A DNA stretch of 64,000 bases from positions 3,286,501 through 3,350,500 of the forward strand of contig NC_016940.1 in the NCBI RefSeq assembly GCF_000250635.1, in the 5' to 3' direction. The translations under genes were made by a program, and so were the position numbers. Shown here piece by piece: positions 8,949 through 17,436 of the stretch. The notes under the pieces are model-generated. The model had not been told where the DNA came from. It made no database searches and saw nothing but the letters and a program-made list of their open reading frames with translations. Every line of letters starts with the position of its first letter. The stretch's first letter is position 1. Source of the DNA: Saprospira grandis str. Lewin. Lineage in GTDB: Bacteria > Bacteroidota > Bacteroidia > Chitinophagales > Saprospiraceae.

Positions 8949-9083
8949 GGCTGAGGGGCTGTAGCAGGGCCGCCGCAGGCGGCAGACCCAAGGCTTTTGA
9001 AGCAAAGCGAAAAAGCCTGCAGGGCCGAGCAGACCTGCGAGCTGCGCAATGGCCCGACCCGAGCGAAGCGAGCGGGCAGCCCC
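8949..9083 (-). repeat. GC-rich structured element, copy 4 (GGGGCTG/CAGCC type)
   Basis: Minus-orientation copy; its GGGG end is 6 nt after the stop codon of the gene ending at 9090. It faces copy 3 tail to tail, and the variable hairpin here is an AGGCTTTTTCGCTTTGC type. Confidence 0.9.
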
Positions 9084-9089
9084 AAATCC

Positions 9090-11321
9090 TTATCGAATAA
9101 TTAGTTTTTGTACTTCTTGTTGGCCCGTTTTGCTACGATACTGCAACAAATACTGCCCAGCGGGCAAGTCCGTCAACTGAAAGCTGCTATACTGCTGCCC
9201 TTGGACCAACTGCTGCTGTTCGATGAGGCGGCCCATGAGGTCAAACAAAAAGAGTTGTCCCCCTGCTTCTAGTGGCGCTTCCCATTTTACGACAAACTCG
9301 CCTTGGTTGGGGTTGGGGAAAAGGCTAAAGCTGCTGCTTTGGGCCAATACATTATGGCTAGTTGTGGTGTCTACATAAGAGGGACGGTAAAAAGAAATTC
9401 CCCCGCGGATGTTGCCCAGCACAAAGTCGCGCTCGCCATCGCCATCCAAATCGGCCACGGCAATGCTGCTGTTTCTTCCCTGCCAAAAGCCCATAAAGTC
9501 TAGGCTGAGGGTGTCATAAAGGCCCGTTACATTACCATCAATATTATTAAACTGTAGGATTTTGCCGTCATCATGGCCCAAAAAGAGCTCAAAGTCGGTC
9601 CCTAGATCTACAAAATGTGGCGCGGCCAAGCTGCCCCCATAGGCCGTGAGGTCAAAACCAAAGGCGTTGCTGCTTGGGCTGCTTGGAAAGTCGGGGGTAT
9701 TGGCGTCTCCATCATTTTCATAATAGTACATTCGGCCAATATCATTACCCACCACAAGGTCAAGGTCGCCATCTCGGTCCAAATCCATAAGTTGAGGATA
9801 AGCGACGCTGCCCGCATCAATGCCCGCAAAACTATCTGTGCGGTTGCCCCAAATCATAGCCTGGTTGGCCCCTGCGGTATTCTCAATAAGGTCTAAGGTG
9901 CCATCTACCAAACCGACCAAAAGGTCTTGGTCGCCATCGCCGTCAATATCGCCAAAAGCAGGGACAAAAGACTGTTCACCCAAGCTAGCTAAGCCCGCAA
10001 AGTCTTCATCCATTAACTGAAAGACAGGAGCAGTTGCCGTACCCACATTTTCGTAATAATGTAGGCTGGTACTAAAGACATTGAAGGTATCAGTATAGGC
10101 AAAATGCCCAACCACTAGGTCCAAAAGGCCATCGGCATTGACATCGACAATTGTAGGGAAGCTCCCCATGCCCAAATCAATCATCTGCCCTACCATAAAG
10201 TCCTTTTGCTGAAACTCCAACTGCATAGTCGAGTCGGGGCTGTTGTTGAGGTAGAGCCAAGAAACAGAGTCGGTAACGGCCTCTCCTGTAGCTAGCTCGG
10301 TGGGGCTGGCAATCATGTCTTTATCGCCATCATTGTCTACATCCACAAAGTAGCCTGCGGGATAGCTAAATACATTTACAGGAACATCATAGCTAGGGTA
10401 GGTAGTATCTTGAGAAACAAAGAGAAAGGTGTCGTTAACTATCTCGGCAGTAAGCATATTGAGCGTGTTTACACTCACATCGCCCATAAGCAGGTCCATT
10501 TTGCGGTCGGCATTCCAGTCTACTAAGGTCACGGTAGACCCAATATGTCGAGGGTTGGCCATGCGTCCCCAATAAGGGTTGCCAGCACAACTATCTACGC
10601 CAGGGCTTAGCAAGGCGGTATTGTCAAAACCACTTTCCGAGAACATGCCATGACATTCATGTTCCAAGACAAAATTTAGAGAGTCGCAGCCATGTCCATC
10701 ATCCATAGAGGTGTTGCGGTAGTAGTATACATTTCGTTGAAAGGTGAAGTCTAGGGTAAAAGCGGCAATATCTAAGTCGCCATCAAAGTCAATATCTTCA
10801 ATGGCGGGAACATCGGGATTAAAGATAAAGATGTCGCTGACCCCAAACTGAGGGTGGGTATATTCCAATAAGGGGTTATAAAGGTCAAACTCTAGCTCAT
10901 TATCGGCATTGTAGCGTCCTTTATAGACGCCAATTCCGCCAGAGGTAAAGGGCGGTTGGTTAAAGAAGAAGAGGTCGGCAATGCCGTCACAGTTAAAGTC
11001 ACGGGCCAGCATGAAGTTACGGGTCCCTTGTGGGAAGTTCTTCTGGTATTTGGGTGCATACTTATAGTTGATCTCATTGGGCCCTCCTTCATTGAGAAAA
11101 GTCAAGGCAATTTGCCCAGAACGGTCATAGACCAATAGGTCCATTTTACCGTCATTGTTCAAATCTAACTCAGAGTACTGGGGGGTATTTAACCCACCTA
11201 GCGCTCCATAGATTAAGGTATCCCCATTGCTGTTAATGACAGGGGGTAACCAAGGCTCTACAGTCTGTCCAAAGCTAAGGCCAGCAAAGAGCAAAAGAGG
11301 GAGTAGAAGGAGTTTGTGCAT
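9090..11321 (-). CDS. secreted FG-GAP/VCBS repeat protein with T9SS sorting domain
   Basis: 743 residues. A signal peptide (1-18, ending LSFG/Q) precedes many FG-GAP/VCBS-type calcium-loop repeats, seen as DLNNDGKMD, DFNCDGIAD, DIDFDGDLD, DVDNDGDKD, DVNADGLLD, DIDGDGDQD, DLDRDGDLD and DLDGDGERD; these predict an integrin-like beta-propeller that binds calcium. The last ~80 residues are a T9SS C-terminal domain beginning FSLFPNPNQGEF, with LPAGQYLLQYR near the end. The protein is expected at the cell surface or outside. It is a diverged paralogue of the upstream gene (11349-13544) with the repeats in the same order; the 27-nt gap suggests one operon. Confidence 0.94.
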   Translation of the reverse strand: MHKLLLLPLLLFAGLSFGQTVEPWLPPVINSNGDTLIYGALGGLNTPQYSELDLNNDGKMDLLVYDRSGQIALTFLNEGGPNEINYKYAPKYQKNFPQGTRNFMLARDFNCDGIADLFFFNQPPFTSGGIGVYKGRYNADNELEFDLYNPLLEYTHPQFGVSDIFIFNPDVPAIEDIDFDGDLDIAAFTLDFTFQRNVYYYRNTSMDDGHGCDSLNFVLEHECHGMFSESGFDNTALLSPGVDSCAGNPYWGRMANPRHIGSTVTLVDWNADRKMDLLMGDVSVNTLNMLTAEIVNDTFLFVSQDTTYPSYDVPVNVFSYPAGYFVDVDNDGDKDMIASPTELATGEAVTDSVSWLYLNNSPDSTMQLEFQQKDFMVGQMIDLGMGSFPTIVDVNADGLLDLVVGHFAYTDTFNVFSTSLHYYENVGTATAPVFQLMDEDFAGLASLGEQSFVPAFGDIDGDGDQDLLVGLVDGTLDLIENTAGANQAMIWGNRTDSFAGIDAGSVAYPQLMDLDRDGDLDLVVGNDIGRMYYYENDGDANTPDFPSSPSSNAFGFDLTAYGGSLAAPHFVDLGTDFELFLGHDDGKILQFNNIDGNVTGLYDTLSLDFMGFWQGRNSSIAVADLDGDGERDFVLGNIRGGISFYRPSYVDTTTSHNVLAQSSSFSLFPNPNQGEFVVKWEAPLEAGGQLFLFDLMGRLIEQQQLVQGQQYSSFQLTDLPAGQYLLQYRSKTGQQEVQKLIIR

Positions 11322-11348
11322 AACGCAAGTGGTTTTATAATGAATATA

Positions 11349-13544
11349 TTAATATATAACAATAATCTGAGCATATTGGCTGCTTGGACTAGAAGATAAG
11401 CTTAAAATATATTGTCCTGCTCCTAGGGCCGATAAATCTATCCTTTCAGAGGCCTTCCCTTTTAGGCTTTGCTGATGCAGCAATTGGCCCAACATATTGT
11501 ATACAAATAGCTTTTGGCCTGCAGTGGGGGGCAATCCCTCCAACTGAAATTGGCCTCGACTCGGATTGGGCCAAGGCTGTAGCTTGAGCTGAGGGGTTAG
11601 GGTAGAATGGCTGCTCACTAGCTGATAGTAAGCCGAAAGTCCCCCTCTGCGGTTGCCAATGAAGTAGGTGGCTTGTCCCTGCCCAAAGGCTGTAGAGGCG
11701 GCTATGGCCGTTTGCCAACCCTCATCAATTTGGTCCAAAGGGTGGCTAATGCTGCGGTAGGCCCCCAAAATGTTCTGCTCAATGCTGTCGTAGCTCCAGA
11801 TCTCCCCAGTTTGGCCACCCACAAATAGCCGGTATTCTTGGCCCAAATCTAAAAAGAAGGGGGCCGAGTTGCCTTCTGTAAATCCTGCCTGACGGGTATC
11901 TATAAAGCCTAGGCTGCTTGTGGTCGGACTAGCCGAGTACTGGGCCTGACTGCTATCGCCTGTATTTTCAAAGTAGTTGATATTGCCATTTTTCTCTCCA
12001 CAAACTAGGTCTAGGTCGCCATCTCGGTCCAAGTCTACCCATTGAGGGTGCGCATTCTGGCCTACATCAATGCCCTGATAGGGCAGGGGCATGGCTAGTT
12101 GTGGCGCTTGGGCCGAGCCCGTATTTTGCAAGAAGTATAATTGCCCATCATCCAAACCGACCAAGAGGTCCAAATCGCCATCGGCATCTATATCGGCTGC
12201 CGTAGGGACCAAACGGTGCAGGTTGTATTGCCGTAATTGGCCCAAATCATCGTTCTGCTGCCTAAAGCTGGGCTGAAGGTCACTGCCTTGGTTTTCAAAG
12301 TACCAAAGTCCAGCCGTATAGTTGTTGCCGGCCTGATAGCTACCATAATGGCCCAAAATGAGGTCCTGATCGCCATCGCCATCCCAATCGGCTAAAAGCG
12401 GAAAAGCATTGGTGCCCAGGTCCAACATCTCTTCAATTAAAAAATGATTGCTTTGTAGCTGTAACTGCGGTTGGCTGTTGCTGCCCGTATTTTTATAGAA
12501 TAACAAACTGCGGTCCTCCGAGGCAAAGTCTCGGTTACTCGTGGCCAAAAAGTCCTTGATGCCGTCTCCATCTACATCCTCATAGAAAGCGGCGGGAAAA
12601 AGCTCTACGGCTGCCGCTTGGCCTGTCGGAAAGTTTACATTTTGTTGGTCAAACCAGGCGGTATCGTTTTGCCCACCATTGCGCAAGGCAATGAGATTGG
12701 GAAAAGAGAGGTCGCCCAGAATGAGGTCTTTGTCTTGGTCGCCATCTAGGTCCAAACTAAGCAGACTAGAGCCCGCATGACGGCCCGACTGCGGCCTCAG
12801 GGCGGTCCAACCGGCCCAATTGGCACAGCTATCTATTCTTGGACTAAGGTCCAGTTCAGCCTGCAAACCACTTTCATAGGCCCGCCCCCAACAGTCATCG
12901 GCTAAGGTGAAATGCAGACTATCGCAGGCATGCCCTTCTTCTATAGATTGGTTTTTAAAGTATTCAATATAGCCTCCAGAGGGGTTAAAGGTCAGGATAT
13001 CAAGGTCGCCATCTCCATCTATATCATCAATGGCAGGAATATCTATGGTACTCAAGAAGATAGTTTCTCTTTGGCCCTGTGCATCACTGTAAAATAGTTT
13101 TTCTCCAGCAGTGCTCCAACTAAGCTGCCCCGCCAAATTGAGCTGCCCCTTATAAACAATGATCCCCCTCTGCCCCAGGCCAATATCCTGAAAGTAGCTG
13201 AAGAGGTCCGGAATCCCATCGCAGTTGTAGTCTCTTATTAGCATAAAGTGTTGCAGTTCGGCAAGTGGAAAGGCGGAGCGCAGCTCTGGCCGAGGCAAAT
13301 AGCTGCCATCATTTTGTAGGCTGTAGCAGTCAATAGTTTGGCCCACTCGATCAAAGAAGATGAGTTCTGGGGCTTGGTCGCCGTCTAGGTCGGCTGTAGA
13401 GAGTTGTGGCGAGTTGAGTCCGCCCTGCCAAGCTAGCTCGAGGGGCTGCCCATTGCTCCCCATTAAGGGGAATTGGGCCTCAGGAAGCTGGGCCATGAGC
13501 TGTCCGCTCAACCATAAACAGACTAATAATAAGCTATTTTTCAT
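11349..13544 (-). CDS. secreted FG-GAP/VCBS repeat protein with T9SS sorting domain (paralogue)
   Basis: 731 residues with the same layout as its downstream neighbour: signal peptide, at least eight DxDxDG-type loops (DLDGDQAPE, DYNCDGIPD, DIDGDGDLD, DLDGDQDKD, DVDGDGIKD, DWDGDGDQD, DIDADGDLD, DLDRDGDLD), then a T9SS tail starting LQPWPNPSRGQF and containing LGAGQYILSLS. Both proteins share aligned landmarks such as HACDSLHF / HGCDSLNF and the ESG-L-SP-DSC block, so they come from a tandem duplication. Role unknown; adhesion or surface display is a family-based guess. It is the first gene of the pair, and element copy 5 begins just upstream of its start. Confidence 0.93.
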   Translation of the reverse strand: MKNSLLLVCLWLSGQLMAQLPEAQFPLMGSNGQPLELAWQGGLNSPQLSTADLDGDQAPELIFFDRVGQTIDCYSLQNDGSYLPRPELRSAFPLAELQHFMLIRDYNCDGIPDLFSYFQDIGLGQRGIIVYKGQLNLAGQLSWSTAGEKLFYSDAQGQRETIFLSTIDIPAIDDIDGDGDLDILTFNPSGGYIEYFKNQSIEEGHACDSLHFTLADDCWGRAYESGLQAELDLSPRIDSCANWAGWTALRPQSGRHAGSSLLSLDLDGDQDKDLILGDLSFPNLIALRNGGQNDTAWFDQQNVNFPTGQAAAVELFPAAFYEDVDGDGIKDFLATSNRDFASEDRSLLFYKNTGSNSQPQLQLQSNHFLIEEMLDLGTNAFPLLADWDGDGDQDLILGHYGSYQAGNNYTAGLWYFENQGSDLQPSFRQQNDDLGQLRQYNLHRLVPTAADIDADGDLDLLVGLDDGQLYFLQNTGSAQAPQLAMPLPYQGIDVGQNAHPQWVDLDRDGDLDLVCGEKNGNINYFENTGDSSQAQYSASPTTSSLGFIDTRQAGFTEGNSAPFFLDLGQEYRLFVGGQTGEIWSYDSIEQNILGAYRSISHPLDQIDEGWQTAIAASTAFGQGQATYFIGNRRGGLSAYYQLVSSHSTLTPQLKLQPWPNPSRGQFQLEGLPPTAGQKLFVYNMLGQLLHQQSLKGKASERIDLSALGAGQYILSLSSSPSSQYAQIIVIY

Positions 13545-13579
13545 CTTCTTTATGTGATTGTTTTTACATTACTTTTTTT

Positions 13580-13718
13580 GGGGCTGCCCACTCGCTTCGC
13601 TCGGGTCGGGCCATTGCGCAGCTCGCAGGTTTGCTCGGCCCTTCGGCGGCTTTGCCGCCTCGGTCTGCCGCCTTTGGCGGCCCTGCTACAGCCCCTCAGC
13701 CGCGGGCCTTCGGCCCTT
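13580..13718 (+). repeat. GC-rich structured element, copy 5 (GGGGCTG/CAGCC type)
   Basis: Plus-orientation copy with the ACTCGCTTCGCTCGGGT hairpin near the start and GCGGGCCTTCGGCCC at the end. The segment 13719-13790 between copies 5 and 6 shows nothing else except a short GGGTTAAAACCC palindrome. Confidence 0.9.
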
Positions 13719-13790
13719 TCTAAAGGTATTGCTTTGCCATCTTATAGGAATGAGGGTTAAAACCCATCATCAATTAGATTTACAGCTAGC

Positions 13791-13942
13791 AGGCGGCAAA
13801 GCCGCCGCAGGCCCAGCGCTGCGGAGTGGGTGCGGCAAAGCCGCAGACCGAGCGGGCAAAGCCCGCGAAGGGCCGAGCGAACAGCGAGCCCCGCAGCATA
13901 GCGGCGGCCGACCTAGCCGAAGGCTAGCCGGCCGCGGGCCCC
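13791..13942 (-). repeat. GC-rich structured element, copy 6 (GGGGCCC/GGGCC type)
   Basis: Minus-orientation copy; its GGGG end lies 5 nt after the stop of the gene ending at 13948. First hairpin arms are built on GGCTAGCC-TTCG; the internal pair is GGG with CCC. Confidence 0.9.
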
Positions 13943-13947
13943 AAATT

Positions 13948-14241
13948 CTAATCTTCTGGACAAGCGCTCCAGATAGCGGGAAAATCTGCTTTTGGAAAAC
14001 TTTGGGCCAGATAGTCCCAAGCTTGATCATCCTGCGCCTTAATCTCCTGCCACCAACTGGGGCTAAAGACCTGGCCAAGCTCCTCCCCATTCTTTTCGGC
14101 TTCTTTAAGGGCCTTTTGGACCAAAGCGCTCCAGTAGGCTTGTTTTTCCTCGGCCGTTTTGGCGGGGTAGGTTTCGGACCAAAATAAATCAGTACTCTTC
14201 TTTAGCTTTTCGAGCCAATTGTTTTTTTTCTTTTCTTTCAT
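13948..14241 (-). CDS. small hypothetical protein
   Basis: 97 residues, charged and helical, rich in Lys, Glu and Trp (MKEKKKNNW, SPSWWQEIK, AQDDQAWDYLAQ), with no signal peptide or membrane segment. Family not recognised. Support for a real gene: ATG start, a normal Bacteroidota codon pattern unlike that of the flanking element, divergent placement from the next gene with a promoter-like spacer, and element copy 6 placed 5 nt after its stop as seen for several clear genes. Confidence 0.65.
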   Translation of the reverse strand: MKEKKKNNWLEKLKKSTDLFWSETYPAKTAEEKQAYWSALVQKALKEAEKNGEELGQVFSPSWWQEIKAQDDQAWDYLAQSFPKADFPAIWSACPED

Positions 14242-14254
14242 GGTAGTTATAAGT

Positions 14255-14262
14255 TATCTTTG
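14255..14262 (+). promoter_or_regulatory. candidate -7 promoter box for the gene at 14318
   Basis: TATCTTTG, an exact match to TAnnTTTG, in the divergent spacer and 55 nt upstream of the ATG at 14318. No obvious TTG at -33. Confidence 0.45.
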
Positions 14263-14317
14263 CGCAAGATAAAGAAATTCCTGGCGGCCCTGCTGCCTAG
14301 GAGCAAAATACCGATCT

Positions 14318-15238
14318 ATGCGCTTACTCTCTGTTTTCTTTTTTCTCCTGTTGTCTGCCCCTAGTTTGTTGGCCTGCGATGTTTGCGGCAGTGGGGCTGG
14401 AGATAATGTGTTTGGCCTACTGCCCAATTATCGCAGTCGGTTTATGGGCCTTCGATATCGTTTTCAGAAGTATTATACAGAGCATCCGCCCTATTTGTTG
14501 GAGGAAGGCGAGGCCCTAGAAGCCTGGGATTATCTGCAAAGGGCCGAGATTTGGGGCCGCTATGGCTTGCTTAAAAATCGCCTGCAATTGTTTGCTAGTC
14601 TGCCCTATCAGCATTATAGCAATTATGAGGGCGGCCAGTGGAGCTATAATCAGGGCCTAGGCGATGCCAGCCTGCAAGCCAATATTACCCTTTATAATAA
14701 TACGGATAGTGCAGAATATAAGCTGCGCCACTTTTTGCAATTGGGCCTTGGCCTGAAGCTGCCCACAGGCCAATACCAACGCCAATCTGTGGATGGGGAG
14801 CTGCTGCCCGCCAATTTGCAAATGGGGACCGGCTCTTGGGATTTTCCCTTTATGCTGCTCTATAATTGGCAGTACCGAAGCTGGGGCGGGGGCCTAGAAA
14901 TGAGCTATACCCTCAATACGGCAGCGCCAAAGACCAATTATGAGTTTGGGGACCGCTGGAATACCAACTTATACGGCTTCTACCGCCAAAAGATTAAGGG
15001 CAATTCTATCTCTTATCAGGCCGGCCTGCGCTATGAATACCGCAACCCCGATTATCGGGGCAATATTCCCGAAGAGTTTACTTTTGGTTGGGCCCTTTGG
15101 GGCCGCCTTGGGGCCGACCTCTTTCTGCAAAACTATGCCTTTGGGGTAGAGGCCCAACTGCCCATTCAGCAAGCCCTAGGAGAAGGCTATGTATATGGCC
15201 GCTGGCAGGCTAGCCTCCGAGCGATTTATCTTTTCTAA
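14318..15238 (+). CDS. outer-membrane beta-barrel protein of the CDxCGC-type family
   Basis: 306 residues. A signal peptide ends near residue 19 and the mature protein starts CDVCGSGAGDNVFGLLPNY, the landmark of a Bacteroidota barrel family that usually begins CDICGC. The rest alternates hydrophobic and polar residues with many aromatic ends, as in an outer-membrane barrel, and finishes in LRAIYLF with a C-terminal Phe. Members often sit beside a small DUF4625-like lipoprotein, as here (12 nt downstream), and I associate the pair with metal-related loci; that link is weak inference. The paired Cys residues at the new N terminus could bind metal or form a disulfide. Confidence 0.8.
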   Translation: MRLLSVFFFLLLSAPSLLACDVCGSGAGDNVFGLLPNYRSRFMGLRYRFQKYYTEHPPYLLEEGEALEAWDYLQRAEIWGRYGLLKNRLQLFASLPYQHYSNYEGGQWSYNQGLGDASLQANITLYNNTDSAEYKLRHFLQLGLGLKLPTGQYQRQSVDGELLPANLQMGTGSWDFPFMLLYNWQYRSWGGGLEMSYTLNTAAPKTNYEFGDRWNTNLYGFYRQKIKGNSISYQAGLRYEYRNPDYRGNIPEEFTFGWALWGRLGADLFLQNYAFGVEAQLPIQQALGEGYVYGRWQASLRAIYLF

Positions 15239-15250
15239 ACAAATAATATT

Positions 15251-15646
15251 ATGCGTTATCTTATTATGCTCAGTCTGCTTTTGAGCTTGGCTCTATTGGC
15301 TTGCGAAAAGCCGCCTATAGCGCCCAGTCAAGAAGAAGTAGATCGCTTTCTGTTGAGCCCTCAGCCTGGGGATACCTTCCGTAGGGGAGAAACGATTCGG
15401 ATACAGGCCAATTTTTCGGCAGAAGATTGGGAAATGCACGGCTATGAGCTCTATGTCTTAGATACGAGCACTTATGATTTGCTCTTCTCGGCAGGCTTGC
15501 ATACCCATGATGGTTTATTGGCTATTGATACTAGCTGGGTCTATATCGATAGCCTCCCTCGAGCAGCAGAACTGGAAATCCGCTGCCATATAGATCATAA
15601 AGGAAATTATGTGCAGGAGTTTGTTCCTATTACTTTGGTCCCTTAG
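15251..15646 (+). CDS. small lipoprotein, DUF4625-like
   Basis: 131 residues. A short hydrophobic leader ends in the lipobox LLAC, so Cys18 should be lipidated. The mature part looks like an immunoglobulin-like sandwich and resembles DUF4625: GDTFRRGETIRIQANFS, then HGYELYV, LFSAGLHTHDG and a strand ending in LEIRCHIDHKGNY. Histidines in LHTHDG and CHIDHKG could bind metal. It lies 12 nt downstream of the barrel gene and is followed by a strong terminator, so the two form a small operon and probably act together at the outer membrane. Confidence 0.75.
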   Translation: MRYLIMLSLLLSLALLACEKPPIAPSQEEVDRFLLSPQPGDTFRRGETIRIQANFSAEDWEMHGYELYVLDTSTYDLLFSAGLHTHDGLLAIDTSWVYIDSLPRAAELEIRCHIDHKGNYVQEFVPITLVP

Positions 15647-15660
15647 TCTATTTAAAGCAA

Positions 15661-15699
15661 CAAAGCCCCAAACTAACCGTAGTCTGGGGCTTTGTTTTT
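15661..15699 (+). terminator. terminator of the barrel-lipoprotein operon
   Basis: Stem CAAAGCCCCA with TGGGGCTTTG (15661-15670 and 15685-15694), extended by ACTA/TAG-type pairs, followed by TTTTT. It begins 14 nt after the stop codon. Confidence 0.85.
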
Positions 15700-15734
15700 C
15701 TTCCCCCTATAGATGGTTTTAGCCAATTATTTGG

Positions 15735-15817
15735 AGGGGGTACTGTACCCCTAAAGAGGGGGTGCCGAACCCCTCGAAAGGGGGACGTAACCCCCTCAGG
15801 GGGATTCTTTTACCCCC
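15735..15817 (+). repeat. four tandem G5/C5 hairpins
   Basis: Four successive G-run/C-run hairpins with 6-9 nt loops (15735-15752, 15757-15774, 15780-15796, 15799-15817). Loop sequences differ (TACTGTA, TGCCGAA, ACGTAA, ATTCTTTTA) while the G and C runs are kept. No coding frame is supported. Confidence 0.8.
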
Positions 15818-15829
15818 AGCCTAGGACCT

Positions 15830-16050
15830 ATGGAGGTGGTCGCTAGGACCTTCTGAAATGGTCGCTAGGATTTGTCTAGATCCTCTTGAGGACCTCACTT
15901 AATGGTCAGTAGGACCTACTTAAGTCCTCTCGAGGACCTCCTTTAATGCTCCTTAGGACCTAGGCAGATCCTCTGGAGGATGTCTCTTAATGGTCGCTAG
16001 GACCTAGACAGGTCCTGGCGAGGACCTTCCTTAATCCTCCTTAGGACTTA
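15830..16050 (+). repeat. 44-bp tandem repeat with self-complementary cores
   Basis: Four full units start at 15858, 15902, 15946 and 15990, with partial units on both sides. Each begins near ATGGTC-CTAGGAC and contains AGGAC, GTCCT and AGGAC blocks in order, so the middle block can pair with either neighbour. Changes are often paired (ATCCT with AGGAT in units 1 and 3). Confidence 0.85.
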
Positions 16051-16097
16051 AGCCCCCCCAAAGCCTTATTTCCTTTCAGGACTTCAGGAGAAAGCCC

Positions 16098-16105
16098 TAT
16101 CTTTG
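16098..16105 (+). promoter_or_regulatory. candidate -7 promoter box for the PagL-like gene
   Basis: TATCTTTG, an exact TAnnTTTG match, ends 12 nt before the ATG at 16118, which would give a very short leader. No TTG -33 box is obvious. Confidence 0.4.
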
Positions 16106-16117
16106 GGCTAAAACAGC

Positions 16118-17221
16118 ATGCGGCAGCTACTACTATTTATACTTTTACTTTGGGCCTCAATTAGTTGGTCTCAGCAGGGGCATAGTTGGGAAATGGGCCT
16201 GCATTATGGGGGCTTAGTCAAACATCGGGAGTACATCAATATTCCGGTAGACCGTTTGCCGCCTACCTTAGGGGGCGAGATTAACTGGCTGTATCAGAGT
16301 CATGGCAAAAAGGATTGGTCCGCTTTGGCGGCTTATCCAGAGTTTGGGCTCATTTTATCCTTTCAAGACTTTGCGGATGCTCGTTTGGGTTGGGGCATTG
16401 GGCTGATGCCGCAGCTCAAGTTTCCTTTTTGGCGGTCTGGCGACTGGGAGATTTATGCTCGCTTGGGCCTAGGCATTGCCTATGTATCTAATTATGGCAA
16501 TAGTTTTAGGAATCCCGACAACAACATTATTGGTTCGCATTGGAACAACAACACAGCTGTGCGTTTGGGCTTTCAGTGGCCCTTGACTTCTCGTTTGCTT
16601 TTGCAGCCTTCTTTTAGCTTTACCCATTACTCCAATGGGGCCTCTCAGTTTCCCAATTTGGGCATCAATGCGGCTAGTTTTCATTTGGGTTTGCGTTATC
16701 GGCCCTATGCTTTGCAGTCGCAGGATTATCGGCCTGCCCCAGCGGATTATCAAGTGCCCAAAAGATGGGGTGTTGGGGCTGATTTTGGTCTAGGCATGAC
16801 CGAGGTGCGCCGTACTGAGCGGGGACCAAAGTTTGCCCTCTACAGTGCTACAGTTTACGGCAGTTATCGCTATGCCGCTACTAAAAGTCTGCGTTTTGGC
16901 CTGTTGGGGGAGTACCATAGTGGGGTAGAGGCCTTTTGGTTGAGCAACCTGACCCTAACGGCCCAAGAGGCTCGACAAAAGGCGCAGCGTTTGTTGTTTT
17001 GGGCTGGACATGAGTGGATTATGGGCAATGTTGGCCTTGGATTGCAAGTTGGTTATTATATTACAGAACCGGTCGTCAGGCTCCCCTACACTCGGGCCAG
17101 CATCGCCTACTATCCTTTTTCGCCCCTAAAGCATAAGCATACGCCTTATTTGGCGGTACGCATCAAGGCGCATGGCATCACGGCCGACTTCTTTGACTTG
17201 GCCATAGGATTAGATTTTTAA
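16118..17221 (+). CDS. acyloxyacyl hydrolase / PagL-like outer-membrane barrel
   Basis: 367 residues. A signal peptide (1-18) precedes a barrel-like sequence. The motif FTHYSNGASQFPNLGIN holds His170 and Ser172, which match the His and Ser of the PagL catalytic triad; PagL removes an acyl chain from lipid A at the outer membrane. The position where PagL has its catalytic Glu appears to be Asn184 here, so activity is uncertain. The protein is about twice the length of PagL, with a second barrel-like half after residue 215. It stands alone: the 44-bp repeat block lies upstream and element copy 7 begins 8 nt after its stop. Confidence 0.8.
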   Translation: MRQLLLFILLLWASISWSQQGHSWEMGLHYGGLVKHREYINIPVDRLPPTLGGEINWLYQSHGKKDWSALAAYPEFGLILSFQDFADARLGWGIGLMPQLKFPFWRSGDWEIYARLGLGIAYVSNYGNSFRNPDNNIIGSHWNNNTAVRLGFQWPLTSRLLLQPSFSFTHYSNGASQFPNLGINAASFHLGLRYRPYALQSQDYRPAPADYQVPKRWGVGADFGLGMTEVRRTERGPKFALYSATVYGSYRYAATKSLRFGLLGEYHSGVEAFWLSNLTLTAQEARQKAQRLLFWAGHEWIMGNVGLGLQVGYYITEPVVRLPYTRASIAYYPFSPLKHKHTPYLAVRIKAHGITADFFDLAIGLDF

Positions 17222-17229
17222 ATGAATTT

Positions 17230-17370
17230 GGGGCTGCCCCTGCGGCCTGCGGCCTTGGGTCGGGCCATTGCGCAGCTCGCAGCTCTGCTCGGCCCTGCAG
17301 CCCTGCGGGCTTTGGTCTGCCGCCTAGGGCGGCCCTGCTACAGCCCCTCAGCCGACGGCCCTTCGGGCCT
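17230..17370 (+). repeat. GC-rich structured element, copy 7 (GGGGCTG/CAGCC type)
   Basis: Plus orientation; GGGG end 8 nt after the stop codon at 17221. Contains the CTGCTACAGCCCC variant of the inner block. Confidence 0.9.
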
Positions 17371-17436
17371 TTTATGCCCAGCCGCTAGGCACTTAAGCTA
17401 AGGCCTGGTATTTTGAAAACAGAACAAAGAAAACAG

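Noticed and set aside
15735-16050. short protein frames in the hairpin block
   Set aside because: No frame of useful length with a start; structure is explained by the tandem repeats.
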